Shown here: positions 24,672 through 34,407 of the stretch, in pieces | Layout of the letters: every line of letters begins with the position of its first letter | How positions within the stretch are numbered: the first letter of the stretch is position 1 | Origin: Isoptericola variabilis 225 | GTDB lineage: Bacteria; Actinomycetota; Actinomycetes; Actinomycetales; Cellulomonadaceae | Reading direction: 5' to 3' | Length of the DNA: 64,000 nucleotides | Assembly (NCBI RefSeq): GCF_000215105.1 | Contig: NC_015588.1 | Location: 1,612,001-1,676,000, forward strand | Translations under genes and position numbers: made by a program | The notes under the pieces: generated by a model | Seen by the model: only the letters and a program-made list of their open reading frames with translations | Told to the model about the DNA's origin: nothing | The model's database searches: none

Positions 24672-25303
24672 CGCAGGAGCCCGACGACCGGATCGACACC
24701 GAGGCCGGCGTCGAGCCCGGGGTGGAGGTCGACGTCGCGAGCCTGCCGGGCGGCGCGGCCGCCGCGCTCGAGGCGGTGCTCATGGTCGCGGAGTCGCCCG
24801 TGCCCGTCGAACGGCTCGCGGCCGCGGTCGACCTGCCGGTGCCGCGGGTGCGCGAGACGCTCGAGGCGCTCGCGGCCGAGTACCGCGGCGACGGCGACGG
24901 GCGCCCGCGCGGCTTCGAGCTGCGCGAGGGCGCCGAGGGCTGGCGGTTCTACTCCTCGCGCGCGCACGCCGACGTCGTGGGCCGGTTCGTGCTCGAGGGC
25001 CAGTCGTCGCGGCTGAGCCAGGCCGCGCTCGAGACCCTGGCCGTCATCGCGTACCGGCAGCCGGTCACGCGCGGGCAGGTGTCCGCGGTCCGCGGGGTCA
25101 ACGTCGACGGCGTCGTGCGGACGCTGCTCGCGCGCGGGCTCATCGCCGAGACGGGGCAGGACCCCATGACGGGCGCGGCGCTGTTCGGCACGACGGGGGA
25201 GTTCCTGGACCGCATGGGCTGGTCCTCGCTCGACGAGCTGCCGCCGCTCGCGCCGCACCTGCCCGGAGTCGAGGAGGCGGCCTCGCTGGGGATCGACGAC
25301 TGA
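24668..25303 (+). CDS. scpB: segregation and condensation protein B
   Basis: A 211-residue protein with two winged helices (LEAVLMVAESPVPVERLA and SQAALETLAVIAYRQPVTRGQ) that binds ScpA. RGVNVDGVVRTLLARGLI and DPMTGAALFGTT are family signatures. ATG overlaps the scpA TGA. An acidic 30-residue N-terminus precedes the first helix. Confidence 0.96.
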   Translation: MTQEPDDRIDTEAGVEPGVEVDVASLPGGAAAALEAVLMVAESPVPVERLAAAVDLPVPRVRETLEALAAEYRGDGDGRPRGFELREGAEGWRFYSSRAHADVVGRFVLEGQSSRLSQAALETLAVIAYRQPVTRGQVSAVRGVNVDGVVRTLLARGLIAETGQDPMTGAALFGTTGEFLDRMGWSSLDELPPLAPHLPGVEEAASLGIDD

Positions 25304-25357
25304 GCCGACGCCCGCGCGGGGCGAAGCGGGCCCCGCGACCTGAGAGAATCGGTCCCC

Positions 25358-26182
25358 ATGAGCACGTCACGCCGCGGCGGGAGCCGCCGCCCCGACCGTC
25401 CCGCCCGCCCCCGACCCGCCCAGCAGCCCGCGCAGGACCGCGACGTCCACGTGGCCGACGGGGTGCGGCTGCAGAAGGTCCTCGCCCAGGCGGGCCTGGG
25501 CTCGCGCCGCAAGTGCGAGGAGCTCATCGCGAAGGGCCACGTCGAGGTCGACGGCGTGCTCGTGACCGAGCTGGGCGTGCGGATCGACCCCGCAACCGCC
25601 GTCGTGCACGTCGACGGCATGCGCGTGCAGCTCGACGCGTCGAAGCTCACGCTCGCGGTCAACAAGCCGTACGGCGTCGTGTCGACCATGAGCGACCCCG
25701 AGGGGCGCCCCACGCTCGCCGACCTCGTCAAGGACCGCCCGGAGCGGCTGTTCCACGTCGGGCGCCTCGACGCCGACAGCGAGGGCCTGCTGCTGCTCAC
25801 CAACGACGGCGAGCTCGCCAACCGGCTCTCGCACCCGAGCTACGAGGTCCCCAAGACCTACCTCGTGACCGTCACCGGTGGCGAGGTGTACCCGCGCATC
25901 GGCAAGCAGCTGCTCGACGGCGTCGAGCTCGAGGACGGCCCGGCGCGCCTGGACGCCTTCAAGGTCGTGCAGGCGATCGAGGGGCAGACCATGGTCGAGG
26001 TCGTGCTGCACGAGGGCCGCAACCGGATCGTGCGCCGCATGTTCGACGCCGTCGGGCGGCCCGTGACGCGCCTCGTGCGCACCCGGATCGGCCCGATCGC
26101 GCTCGGCGACCTGCGCCCCGGACGCAGCCGCGTGCTCGGGCGCACCGAGCTCGGCTCCCTCATGGGCGCCGTCGACCTGTGA
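25358..26182 (+). CDS. rluB: 23S rRNA pseudouridine synthase (RluB/RsuA family)
   Basis: A 274-residue enzyme with an S4 RNA-binding domain ([21 protein letters not shown]) and a catalytic domain with the active Asp in [15 protein letters not shown] basic, Pro/Arg-rich 30-residue N-terminal tail is extra. A -10-like GAGAAT (25344-25349) lies 8 bases before the ATG. The rRNA target is inferred from synteny. Confidence 0.94.
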   Translation: MSTSRRGGSRRPDRPARPRPAQQPAQDRDVHVADGVRLQKVLAQAGLGSRRKCEELIAKGHVEVDGVLVTELGVRIDPATAVVHVDGMRVQLDASKLTLAVNKPYGVVSTMSDPEGRPTLADLVKDRPERLFHVGRLDADSEGLLLLTNDGELANRLSHPSYEVPKTYLVTVTGGEVYPRIGKQLLDGVELEDGPARLDAFKVVQAIEGQTMVEVVLHEGRNRIVRRMFDAVGRPVTRLVRTRIGPIALGDLRPGRSRVLGRTELGSLMGAVDL

Positions 26183-26226
26183 CCCCGGGCCCCGCCCACC
26201 CACCATCAGCACCGAGGAGAGACCAC

Positions 26227-26922
26227 GTGGTCGTCATCGCCGTCGACGGGCCGTCCGGCTCGGGCAAGTCGAGCGTCTCGAGGCAGGTCGCGCGGCGGCT
26301 GCGCCTGGCGTACCTGGACACCGGCGCCATGTACCGGGCCGCGACGCTGTGGTGCGTCGAGCGCGGCGAGGACCTGGCGGACGCCCGCGCGGTCGCGCAC
26401 GCCGTGCGCGTCATGCCGCTCGAGATGGGCCTCGACCCCGCGGCGCCGATCGTCGTGCTCGAGGGGCGGGACGTGAGCGCGGCGATCCGCAGCACCGAGA
26501 TCTCGACGGCGGTGTCCGCCGTCGCGACCAACCTCGAGGTGCGCGCCGAGCTGCGCCGCCGGCAGCGGCAGATCATCGAGGCCGAGACCCGTCCCGGCGG
26601 GTTCTCGGACGGCGCCGGCATCGTGGCCGAGGGCCGCGACATCACCACCGTCGTCGCGCCCGACGCCGACGCGCGGGTCCTGCTCACCGCGAGCGAGGAG
26701 GCCCGCCTGCGCCGCCGCTCGCTCGAGGTGCACGGCGCGGACGACGCGGCCGCGGTCGAGGCCACGAAGGACCAGGTGCTGCGCCGCGACCGCGACGACG
26801 CGACCGTGAGCCAGTTCCACGTAGCCGCCGACGGCGTCGTGACGGTCGACTCCTCGGAGCTCGACCTCGACCAGACGGTCGAGGCGGTGCTCGCCGTGGT
26901 CGCGCAGGTCACCGCGTCCTAG
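26227..26922 (+). CDS. cmk: cytidylate kinase
   Basis: A 231-residue P-loop kinase phosphorylating (d)[19 protein letters not shown] is the ATP loop; [13 protein letters not shown] and [14 protein letters not shown] are CMP-binding signatures. GAGGAGAG precedes the GTG. It lies between rluB and der, as in most Gram-positive bacteria. Confidence 0.96.
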   Translation: MVVIAVDGPSGSGKSSVSRQVARRLRLAYLDTGAMYRAATLWCVERGEDLADARAVAHAVRVMPLEMGLDPAAPIVVLEGRDVSAAIRSTEISTAVSAVATNLEVRAELRRRQRQIIEAETRPGGFSDGAGIVAEGRDITTVVAPDADARVLLTASEEARLRRRSLEVHGADDAAAVEATKDQVLRRDRDDATVSQFHVAADGVVTVDSSELDLDQTVEAVLAVVAQVTAS

Positions 26923-26969
26923 GCGGCTTCTGGTCGGCGCCACGGCGCGGGCCTGGGAGAATGGTCGCC

Positions 26970-28541
26970 ATGACCTCACCCGCCGACGACGCCTCGACGC
27001 CTGCCGAGAACTCCGCCGAGCCGATCGACGACCTCCAGCCCGACCTCCTCGAGGACGCCCCGCAGGGCGGCCCCGAGGCCGACGAGCCCGAGGTCGTCAC
27101 CTTCGCCGACGAGGAGGCGCGCGAGCGCGCGCTGCGTGCCGGGCTCGAGGAGTTCGAGCTCGACGAGGACGACCGCGCGCTGCTCGAGGGCGGCTTCGGC
27201 GACGTCGAGGCCGCCCCGGGCGAGTCGCCGCTGCCGGTGCTGGCCGTCGTCGGGCGCCCGAACGTGGGCAAGTCGACGCTCGTCAACCGCATCCTGGGCC
27301 GCCGCGAGGCGGTCGTCGAGGACACGCCCGGCGTGACCCGTGACCGCGTGAGCTACCCGGCCGAGTGGGCCGGGCGCCGGTTCACGCTCGTCGACACCGG
27401 CGGCTGGGAGGTCGACGTCGCGGGCATCGAGTCGAAGGTCGCCGAGCAGGCCGAGGTCGCGATCGAGCTGGCCGACGCCGTCGTGTTCGTCGTGGACGCG
27501 ACCGTGGGCGCCACGTCGACCGACGAGCGCGTCGTCGAGCTGCTGCGCCGCTCGGGCAAGCCCGTGGTGCTGTGCGCCAACAAGGTCGACGGCCCCTCGG
27601 GCGAGGCCGACGCCGCGTACCTGTGGGCGCTCGGTCTCGGCGAGCCGCACCCCGTCTCGGCGCTGCACGGGCGCGGCACGGGCGACCTGCTCGACGCGGC
27701 GATGGCCGTGCTGCCGTCCGAGTCGCAGCACGGCGAGCTGCGGCCCGAGGGCCCGCGCCGCGTCGCGCTCGTCGGGCGGCCCAACGTGGGCAAGTCGTCG
27801 CTGCTCAACAAGATCGCCGGCGCGGAGCGCGTCGTCGTCGACGAGCTCGCGGGCACCACCCGCGACCCGGTCGACGAGCTCGTCGAGATCAAGGGCGTGC
27901 CGTACTGGTTCGTCGACACCGCGGGCATCCGCCGGCGCGTGCACCAGACGCGCGGCGCCGACTTCTACGCCTCGCTGCGCACGCAGGCCGCGATCGAGAA
28001 GGCCGAGGTCGCGGTCGTGCTCGTCGACGCGTCGCAACCGCTCACCGAGCAGGACACGCGCGTCATCTCGCAGGTCGTCGACGCCGGGCGCGCGCTCGTC
28101 ATCGCCTACAACAAGTGGGACCTCATGGACGAGGACCGCCGGCCGTACCTCGAGCGCGAGATCGAGAAGGACCTCGTGCAGGTCCAGTGGGCGCCGCGCG
28201 TCAACGTCTCCGCGCGCACCGGCTGGCACACCGAGCGGCTCGTGCCGGCGCTCGAGCGGTCGCTCGCGTCCTGGGACACCCGCATCCCGACGGGCCGCCT
28301 CAACGCGTTCCTGGGCGAGCTCGTCGCCGCCCACCCGCACCCGCTGCGGGGCGGCAAGCAGCCGCGCATCCTGTTCGCGACCCAGGCCTCGACGCGCCCG
28401 CCGCGCTTCGTGATCTTCGCCACGGGCTTCCTCGAGGCCGGCTACCGCCGCTTCATCGAGCGACGGCTGCGCGAGACGTTCGGGTTCGAGGGCTCGCCGA
28501 TCGAGATCAGCGTCCGGGTGCGCGAGAAGCGCCGCCGGTAG
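26970..28541 (+). CDS. der: ribosome-assembly GTPase Der (EngA)
   Basis: A 523-residue tandem GTPase. It has [19 protein letters not shown] and NKVD in the first G domain, [19 protein letters not shown] and NKWD in the second, and a C-terminal KH-like domain. An acidic extension of about 85 residues precedes the first G domain; such extensions are common in actinobacterial Der. GAGAAT (26957-26962) ends 7 bases before the ATG. Confidence 0.97.
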   Translation: MTSPADDASTPAENSAEPIDDLQPDLLEDAPQGGPEADEPEVVTFADEEARERALRAGLEEFELDEDDRALLEGGFGDVEAAPGESPLPVLAVVGRPNVGKSTLVNRILGRREAVVEDTPGVTRDRVSYPAEWAGRRFTLVDTGGWEVDVAGIESKVAEQAEVAIELADAVVFVVDATVGATSTDERVVELLRRSGKPVVLCANKVDGPSGEADAAYLWALGLGEPHPVSALHGRGTGDLLDAAMAVLPSESQHGELRPEGPRRVALVGRPNVGKSSLLNKIAGAERVVVDELAGTTRDPVDELVEIKGVPYWFVDTAGIRRRVHQTRGADFYASLRTQAAIEKAEVAVVLVDASQPLTEQDTRVISQVVDAGRALVIAYNKWDLMDEDRRPYLEREIEKDLVQVQWAPRVNVSARTGWHTERLVPALERSLASWDTRIPTGRLNAFLGELVAAHPHPLRGGKQPRILFATQASTRPPRFVIFATGFLEAGYRRFIERRLRETFGFEGSPIEISVRVREKRRR

Positions 28542-28565
28542 TCGGCGCACGCCGAGGGGAGGACC

Positions 28566-29618
28566 GTGGGCACGGGCAGGGTGGACGACCGGGCGCTCGC
28601 CGGGCGCGGGCGCGTGCTGCGCCTGGGCGTCGCCCGCGACACCGCGGCGGTACGGCACATCACGACGTTCCTCGTGGTCACGGTCGCGACCGTCCTGGTG
28701 ACCCGCGCCTACCTCGCCGCGACGGGGTACCCGCAGATCGGCGGCGGCGACCTGCACGTCGCCCACGTCCTGTGGGGCGGGCTGCTCATGGCAGTGGCGT
28801 TCGTGCTGCTGCTGTCCTACGTCGGCCCGCCGGTCCGCTGGGTCGGCGCGGTCCTGGGCGGCGTCGGGTTCGGGCTCTTCGTCGACGAGGTCGGCAAGTT
28901 CGTCACCGCCGACAACGACTACTTCTACGCCCCGACGGCGGCCCTCATCTACGCGACGATCGTCGCGCTCGTGCTGCTCGTCGAGGCGATGCACGGCCGC
29001 CGTGCGCACCACCCGTCCGAGTACCTCGCCGTCGCGGCCGACCGGGCCGCGGCCGGGCTCGCCGGCGGGTTCACCGAGGCCGCCCGGGCGGAGGCGCGGG
29101 CGCTCGTCGAGCGCGGCCGCGGCGAGCCGGGCGCGGCGGAGCTCGCCGCCCTCGTCGAGGCCGTCCCGCACGACGAGGTCGCGGTGCCCGACCCGGTGCA
29201 CCGGCTGGTGGCGCGGGCGGACCGCTGGATGCGGCGCGCCGTCGGGCTGCGCTGGACGGGCTGGCTCGTCGGGCTGGCGGTGCTCGCGGTCGCGGCGTCG
29301 TCGGCGCTCACCGGCCTGCGCGTGCTGTCCGGCGACGCGCCGTCGCCGTCCTGGGTCGGCGTCGGCATCCTCGCCGGGGCCGGCGCCACGGCCGCCTGCC
29401 TCGCCGTCGCCGCGGTGCTCCGGCGGGGCGACCCGCACCGCGCCGCCGCGTGGGTCCGCCGGGGCGTGATCGTGAGCCTGCTCATCACGCAGGTGCTCGT
29501 GTTCCGGGCCGTGCAGTGGGTCGGGGTGCTCGGGCTGGTCGTCGACCTCGTGGTGTTCGCGCTGCTCGAGGTCGCCGCGCGCGAGGCCGCCGCCGAGGAG
29601 GTCACCGAGCAGCGCTGA
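28566..29618 (+). CDS. conserved polytopic membrane protein of unknown function
   Basis: A 350-residue protein with four N-terminal helices, a soluble middle of about 90 residues rich in Ala, Arg and Glu, and three C-terminal helices. The first membrane block holds striking polar motifs: GGGDLHVAHVLWGG between helices and FVDEVGKFVTADNDYFY after the third helix. Acidic and histidine residues in such places suggest metal or ligand binding, but I recognise no characterised family. GGGGAGGA precedes the GTG. It lies 24 bp after der and ends before the FMN riboswitch. Confidence 0.8.
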   Translation: MGTGRVDDRALAGRGRVLRLGVARDTAAVRHITTFLVVTVATVLVTRAYLAATGYPQIGGGDLHVAHVLWGGLLMAVAFVLLLSYVGPPVRWVGAVLGGVGFGLFVDEVGKFVTADNDYFYAPTAALIYATIVALVLLVEAMHGRRAHHPSEYLAVAADRAAAGLAGGFTEAARAEARALVERGRGEPGAAELAALVEAVPHDEVAVPDPVHRLVARADRWMRRAVGLRWTGWLVGLAVLAVAASSALTGLRVLSGDAPSPSWVGVGILAGAGATAACLAVAAVLRRGDPHRAAAWVRRGVIVSLLITQVLVFRAVQWVGVLGLVVDLVVFALLEVAAREAAAEEVTEQR

Positions 29619-29694
29619 GCCCCGCCGGAACGCGGGCCGGTTTGCCATCGGGGCCTCGCGCGTGGCACCGTCGTGGTTCGACGAGCGAGAAGCT

Positions 29695-29822
29695 CGCGTG
29701 CTCTGGGGTCGGTGAAACTCCGAACCGGCGGTGAAAGTCCGCGACCCGGTCACATCCAGTGCCCGGTTGACCAGGTGGAACTCCTGGACCGACGGTCAAA
29801 GTCCGGATGGGAAGCGCACGCG
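29695..29822 (+). ncRNA. FMN riboswitch (RFN element)
   Basis: All RFN landmarks are present in order: GGGGTCGGTGAAACTCCG, AACCGGCGGTGAAAGTCCGC, CGGTTGACCAGGTGGAACTCC, GGACCGACGGTCAAAGTCC and GGATGGGAAG. The closing P1 helix is CGCGTGC (29695-29701) with GCACGCG (29816-29822). It senses FMN and precedes ribD by about 106 bp, so it controls the riboflavin operon. Confidence 0.97.
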
Positions 29823-29840
29823 ACGGCTCTGCTCCCGTCC

Positions 29841-29873
29841 GCGCCCGGCGTCGCCGCGCGCGCACCCGGGCGC
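29841..29873 (+). terminator. candidate expression-platform hairpin of the FMN riboswitch
   Basis: GCGCCCGG (29841-29848) pairs with CCGGGCGC (29866-29873). It lies 18 bases after P1 and 55 bases before ribD, where a riboswitch-controlled terminator would be. There is no T-run, so control by Rho or at translation is equally possible. Confidence 0.4.
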
Positions 29874-29928
29874 ACGAGCACGTCCACGTCCCTCCCCGGG
29901 GTCCGCGACCGGACGACAGGGGCGAGGG

Positions 29929-31026
29929 ATGACGGCGGCCACCACGACGGGGCCCACCACGAGCGAGGCCGAACGGGCCGCGATGCGGCGCGCCCTGGCC
30001 CTCGCCGCGACCCCGGGACGGCTGCCCGGTCCCAACCCGCGCGTCGGCTGCGTCCTGCTCGCGCCCGACGGCGGCGTCGTCGCCGAGGGGTTCCACCGCG
30101 GTGCCGGCACCCCGCACGCCGAGGCGGACGCCCTCCTGCGGGCCCGCGCGGCCGCCGGGCCCGACGCCGCGCGCGGCGCGACCGCCGTCGTCACGCTCGA
30201 GCCGTGCGCGCACCGCGGCCGCACCGGCCCGTGCGCCGAGGCGCTCGTCGAGGCCGGCGTGGCGCGCGTCGTCTTCGCCCAGCCCGACCCCAACCCCGTG
30301 GCCGCCGGCGGCGCCGCGGTCCTGCGCGACGCCGGGATCGACGTCGTCGGTGGCCTCCTCGCCGACGAGGCGCGCGCCCTCAACGCGACGTGGACCCGCG
30401 CGATGGAGCTCGGCCGGCCCGTCGTCACGTGGAAGGTCGCCGCGAGCCTCGACGGCCGCACCGCCGCCGCGGACGGCTCGTCCCGGTGGATCTCGAGCGC
30501 CGCCGCGCGCCGGGACGCGCACGCGCTGCGCTCCGCCGTGGACACCGTGCTCGTCGGCACGGGCACGCTGCTCGCCGACGACCCGGCGCTGACCGTGCGC
30601 GACGCCGCGACGGCGGGCGCCGCCGTGTCGCAGCCGCTGCGTGCGGTCATGGGGCGCACCGACGTGCCGGCGTCGGCCCGGGTGCGCGGCGACGGTGCGC
30701 CCGCGGGCGACCCGGGATGGGTGCACCTGCGCACGCGCGACCCGCGGGTCGCGCTGGCCGAGCTGTGGGCGCTCGAGCGCCGGCACGTGCTGCTCGAGGG
30801 CGGGCCGCGGCTCGCCGCCGCGTTCTGGCGCGCCGGGCTCGTCGACGAGCTCGTCGTCTACGTCGCACCGGTGCTGCTCGGCGCCGGCCCCGCCGCCGTC
30901 GCGGACCTCGGCATCACCACCATCTCCGACGCTGCGCGCCTCGAGGTCACGGACGTCACCGTGCTCGAGGCCCCGGGCGAGGACACGAACGTGCGGCTGA
31001 CCCTGCGGCCGCGGAAGGAGGGCTGA
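29929..31026 (+). CDS. ribD: bifunctional riboflavin deaminase/reductase RibD
   Basis: A 365-residue protein with an N-terminal deaminase domain (zinc motif HAEADALL and [11 protein letters not shown]) and a C-terminal reductase domain ([27 protein letters not shown]). It performs the second and third steps of riboflavin synthesis from GTP. The ATG follows GGCGAGGG closely. It lies downstream of the FMN riboswitch; ribE follows after 3 bp. Confidence 0.96.
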   Translation: MTAATTTGPTTSEAERAAMRRALALAATPGRLPGPNPRVGCVLLAPDGGVVAEGFHRGAGTPHAEADALLRARAAAGPDAARGATAVVTLEPCAHRGRTGPCAEALVEAGVARVVFAQPDPNPVAAGGAAVLRDAGIDVVGGLLADEARALNATWTRAMELGRPVVTWKVAASLDGRTAAADGSSRWISSAAARRDAHALRSAVDTVLVGTGTLLADDPALTVRDAATAGAAVSQPLRAVMGRTDVPASARVRGDGAPAGDPGWVHLRTRDPRVALAELWALERRHVLLEGGPRLAAAFWRAGLVDELVVYVAPVLLGAGPAAVADLGITTISDAARLEVTDVTVLEAPGEDTNVRLTLRPRKEG

Positions 31027-31029
31027 GCC

Positions 31030-31644
31030 ATGTTCACCGGGATCGTCGAGGAGCTGGGCACGGTCGTCGCGCTCACCGAGAGCGCGGACGCCGCGCGGCT
31101 CGAGGTCGGGGCCGACGAGGTGCTCACCGACGCCCGTCACGGCGACTCGATCGCCGTGAACGGGTGCTGCCTCACCGTCGCCGCGCTCGGCACGACCGCG
31201 GGCGGGCGCCGCACCTGGACCGCCGACCTCATGGCCGAGACCCTCGAGCGCACGACGCTCGGCGGCCTCGTCCCGGGCGCGCCCGTCAACCTCGAGCGGG
31301 CGCTCGCGGCCGGCGGCCGGCTCGGCGGCCACGTCGTGCAGGGCCACGTCGACGGCGTCGGCACCGTCCTGCGGCGCGAGCCGGGGGAGCGGTGGGACGT
31401 CGTCGAGATCTCCCTGCCCGCCGACCTCGCCCGGTACGTCGTGGCCAAGGGCTCGATCGCGGTCGACGGCGTGAGCCTCACCGTGGTCGACGCGGGCGAC
31501 GACCGGTTCACCGTGAGCCTCATCCCCGAGACGCTGGCCCGCACCACGCTCGGCACCCGGGCGGTCGGCGAGCAGGTCAACCTCGAGACCGACGTGCTCG
31601 CGCGGCACGTCGAGCGCCTGCTCGCGGCGGGGGTGGCCCGGTGA
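31030..31644 (+). CDS. ribE: riboflavin synthase alpha chain
   Basis: A 204-residue enzyme of two similar lumazine-binding halves: [10 protein letters not shown]...[13 protein letters not shown] and [11 protein letters not shown]...[13 protein letters not shown]. It dismutates two 6,7-dimethyl-8-ribityllumazine molecules to riboflavin. It overlaps ribBA by 4 bp. Confidence 0.96.
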   Translation: MFTGIVEELGTVVALTESADAARLEVGADEVLTDARHGDSIAVNGCCLTVAALGTTAGGRRTWTADLMAETLERTTLGGLVPGAPVNLERALAAGGRLGGHVVQGHVDGVGTVLRREPGERWDVVEISLPADLARYVVAKGSIAVDGVSLTVVDAGDDRFTVSLIPETLARTTLGTRAVGEQVNLETDVLARHVERLLAAGVAR

Positions 31645-32966
31645 GCCCGCACGGCCCCGACGCGCAGGCGCGCGTCGAGCGCGCGATCGCCGACGTCGCG
31701 GCCGGACGCCCCGTCGTCGTGGTCGACGACCACGACCGCGAGAACGAGGGCGACCTCATCCTCGCGGCGGCGACCGTCACGCCCGAGACCATGGCGTTCA
31801 CCATCCGGTACACGAGCGGCCTGATCTGCGTGCCGGCGTCGGGCGAGATCCTCGACCGGCTGCAGCTGCCCCTCATGGTCACGGAGAACCGCGACCAGTA
31901 CCGCACCGCGTACACGATCACGGTCGACGCCGCGACGGGCGTGGGCACGGGCATCTCCGCGGCCGACCGCACCCGCACCGCGCACGTGCTCGCCGACCCG
32001 GCGGCCCGCGCGTCGGACCTCACGCGCCCCGGCCACGTGCTGCCGCTGCGCGCCCGCCCCGGCGGCGTGCTCGAACGGCGCGGCCACACCGAGGCCGCCG
32101 TCGACCTCGCCCGGCTCGCCGGCCTGCCCGAGGCGGGCGTGCTCGCCGAGCTCACGCACGACGACGGCACGCTCATGCGCCTGCCCGCGCTCGTCGAGTT
32201 CGCCGCCGAGCACGACCTCGTGCTGATCTCGGTCGAAGAGCTCGCCGCGTACCGGCGCCGCACCGAGACGCTCGTCGAGCGGGTCGCCGCCACGCGGCTG
32301 CCCACCCGGCACGGCGACCTCACCGCCGTCGCGTACCGCGACGTGACCGACGGCGTCGAGCACGTCGCGCTCGTCGCGGGGCCGCTGCCCGCGCCGGGCG
32401 AGGCGGTCGGCGAGCCCGTCCTCGCCCGGGTGCACTCCGAGTGCCTCACGGGCGACGCGTTCGGCAGCGTCCGCTGCGACTGCGGGCCGCAGCTCGACGC
32501 CGCCCTCGACCGCATCGTCGCCGAGGGCCGCGGCGTCGTCGTCTACGTGCGGGGGCACGAGGGCCGCGGCATCGGCCTGGCCGCCAAGCTCGTCGCGTAC
32601 GCGCTGCAGGACGCCGGGCGCGACACCGTCGACGCCAACCTCGAGCAGGGCCTGCCCGCCGACGCCCGCGAGTACACCGTCGCCGCGCAGATCCTGCGCG
32701 ACCTCGGCATGCCGACCGTGCGCCTGCTGACCAACAACCCCGCCAAGGTCACCGGGCTCGAGGCCGGGGGAGCGACCGTCGTCGAGCGCCTGCCCCTCGC
32801 GCTACCGCCCGACCCGCGGCACCTGGCCTACCTGCGCACCAAGCGCGACCGCATGGGCCACGACCTGCCTCACCTCGAGGCACCCGTACCCGCTGCCGAA
32901 CCCACTCAGGGAGAGACCATGGACGCACGCCTGGCCGCCGTCGCGACGCTCGAGGCGACCCGATGA
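31641..32966 (+). CDS. ribBA: bifunctional DHBP synthase / GTP cyclohydrolase II
   Basis: A 441-residue fusion. The N-terminal half is 3,4-dihydroxy-2-butanone-4-phosphate synthase ([40 protein letters not shown]). The C-terminal half is GTP cyclohydrolase II with Zn ligands in [18 protein letters not shown] and [10 protein letters not shown]. It supplies both substrates of the lumazine synthase step. The GTG overlaps the ribE stop and the end overlaps ribH by 4 bp. Confidence 0.97.
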   Translation: MSPHGPDAQARVERAIADVAAGRPVVVVDDHDRENEGDLILAAATVTPETMAFTIRYTSGLICVPASGEILDRLQLPLMVTENRDQYRTAYTITVDAATGVGTGISAADRTRTAHVLADPAARASDLTRPGHVLPLRARPGGVLERRGHTEAAVDLARLAGLPEAGVLAELTHDDGTLMRLPALVEFAAEHDLVLISVEELAAYRRRTETLVERVAATRLPTRHGDLTAVAYRDVTDGVEHVALVAGPLPAPGEAVGEPVLARVHSECLTGDAFGSVRCDCGPQLDAALDRIVAEGRGVVVYVRGHEGRGIGLAAKLVAYALQDAGRDTVDANLEQGLPADAREYTVAAQILRDLGMPTVRLLTNNPAKVTGLEAGGATVVERLPLALPPDPRHLAYLRTKRDRMGHDLPHLEAPVPAAEPTQGETMDARLAAVATLEATR

Positions 32967-33442
32967 GCGGCGCCGGCGCCCCGCAGTCGGAGCCGGTCGA
33001 CTGCTCCGACCTGCGCGTCGCGATCGTCGCCGCGAGCTGGCACCAGAGGGTCATGGACGGCCTGCTCGACGGCGCGCTGCGCGCGTGCGCCGAGCACCGC
33101 GTCGTCGAGCCGCGCGTCGTACGCGTGCCCGGCTCGTTCGAGCTGCCCGTCGCCGCGCAGGCGCTCGCGGCCGCCGGGTACGACGCGGTCGTGGCGCTCG
33201 GTGTCGTCATCCGCGGCGGCACGCCGCACTTCGACTACGTGTGCGCCGCCGCGACCGATGGCCTGACGCGCGTCGCACTCGACCACACGGTGCCCGTGGG
33301 CTTCGGTCTGCTGACGTGCGACGACGAGGCGCAGGCCCTTGACCGCGCGGGCCTCGAGGGCTCCCGCGAGGACAAGGGGCACGAGGCCGCGTCCGCCGCG
33401 CTGGCCACCGCGCGCGTGCTGCGCGACGTCCGCGCGGCGTGA
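32963..33442 (+). CDS. ribH: 6,7-dimethyl-8-ribityllumazine synthase
   Basis: A 159-residue enzyme. [31 protein letters not shown] and [17 protein letters not shown] are family signatures; the loop before them has [15 protein letters not shown]. It closes the four-gene riboflavin operon. Confidence 0.96.
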   Translation: MSGAGAPQSEPVDCSDLRVAIVAASWHQRVMDGLLDGALRACAEHRVVEPRVVRVPGSFELPVAAQALAAAGYDAVVALGVVIRGGTPHFDYVCAAATDGLTRVALDHTVPVGFGLLTCDDEAQALDRAGLEGSREDKGHEAASAALATARVLRDVRAA

Positions 33443-33486
33443 CCTCGCCGGGCGGCCCTGCGTTCGGAGCAGCGCCTGACCTGGGG

Positions 33487-33492
33487 TAGTAT
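33487..33492 (+). promoter_or_regulatory. putative tRNA-Pro -10 element
   Basis: TAGTAT, with a weak TTCGGA 18 bp upstream, lies 54 bp before the tRNA. It is the only good -10 in the 104-bp ribH-tRNA gap. Confidence 0.45.
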
Positions 33493-33546
33493 TTCGGTCG
33501 GCCCTGCGGGGCTGGACGGCTTCGTCGGTGTGCCCGACGAGCCGCT

Positions 33547-33623
<77 letters not shown>

Positions 33624-33643
33624 TGTGATGTCTCAGGACATCG

Positions 33644-33681
33644 GAATGGCCGGACCTACGAAGTCGTAGGTCTGGCCGTTC
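33644..33681 (+). terminator. hairpin terminator after tRNA-Pro
   Basis: GAATGGCCGGACCTACG pairs with the complementary strand ending GTTC through about 17 pairs, including two G-U pairs. A moderately T-rich CGTCGTTTCG follows. It starts 21 bp after the tRNA. Confidence 0.8.
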
Positions 33682-33787
33682 GTCGTTTCGGGGCCCTGCG
33701 TCTGAGTCGTGATGGTGGCGCGGGTGACCGCGGCGTCGTACGGTCGGCGTGCCCCGACCCCTGCGCAGCGAGGAAGAGCCGAGACCC

Positions 33788-34308
33788 ATGGAAGCCGTAC
33801 CGTCCGAGGGGCTGGCCCCGCTGCTGGAGGGCCGTGAGCCGGCGCAGGTGCGCGAGCTCGTCTCGCAGGTGCGGCGCCTCGTGCTGACGTACAAGTTCGG
33901 CATCGACGAGATCATGACCAAGGTCTCGATCCTGCGCGACCGTGCAGCTTCGCCTCAAACATCTACACGGTGCGCGACATGCTGGCCCGCCAGACGGACC
34001 TGACGATCCTGGAGGAGAAGGACTACATCGCCTCTCCGAAGCCCAACGGGTACAAGTCGTTGCACCTCATCGTGCAGGTGCCCGTGTTCCTGTCCGACCG
34101 GGTCGAGCACGTTGTCGTGGAGGTCCAGCTCCGGACGATCGCGATGGACTTCTGGGCCAGCCTGGAGCACAAGATCTACTACAAGTACGACCGCGAGGTC
34201 CCCCGGCACCTGACGGACGCGCTCAAGCTCGCCGCCGACGTGGCCGCTGCGCTGGACTCGTCGATGGAGCGCATCCACGACGAGGTCAAGGAGGAGTCGG
34301 GAGGATGA
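33788..34308 (+). pseudogene. small alarmone synthetase (GTP pyrophosphokinase) with internal deletion
   Basis: The first frame (from ATG 33788) reads a normal RelA/SpoT-domain N-terminus ending YKFGIDEIMTKVSILRD. After about 33940 homology resumes in another frame at CSFASNIYTVRDMLARQTDL and continues through PKPNGYKSLHLIVQVPVF, EVQLRTIAMDFWASLEHKIYYKYDREVP to the stop. About 50-55 residues between ILRD and CSFAS, which in this family include the ATP-binding R-x-K-x-x-x-S-I region, are missing and the frame is broken. The later G-Y-K-S-L-H and EVQLRT motifs remain. It cannot make a working (p)ppGpp synthetase as written. A downstream ATG at 33970 opens the second part but lacks a ribosome site. 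Confidence 0.85.
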
Positions 34309-34407
34309 CCGCGGCCGGGTGAAGGCCGCCCCGCACCGTATCCAGACGGCGCGCCCGCGTCTCCCTCCTGGTGACGACCCACGACGACGCGGACCCGGGA
34401 GGTCATC

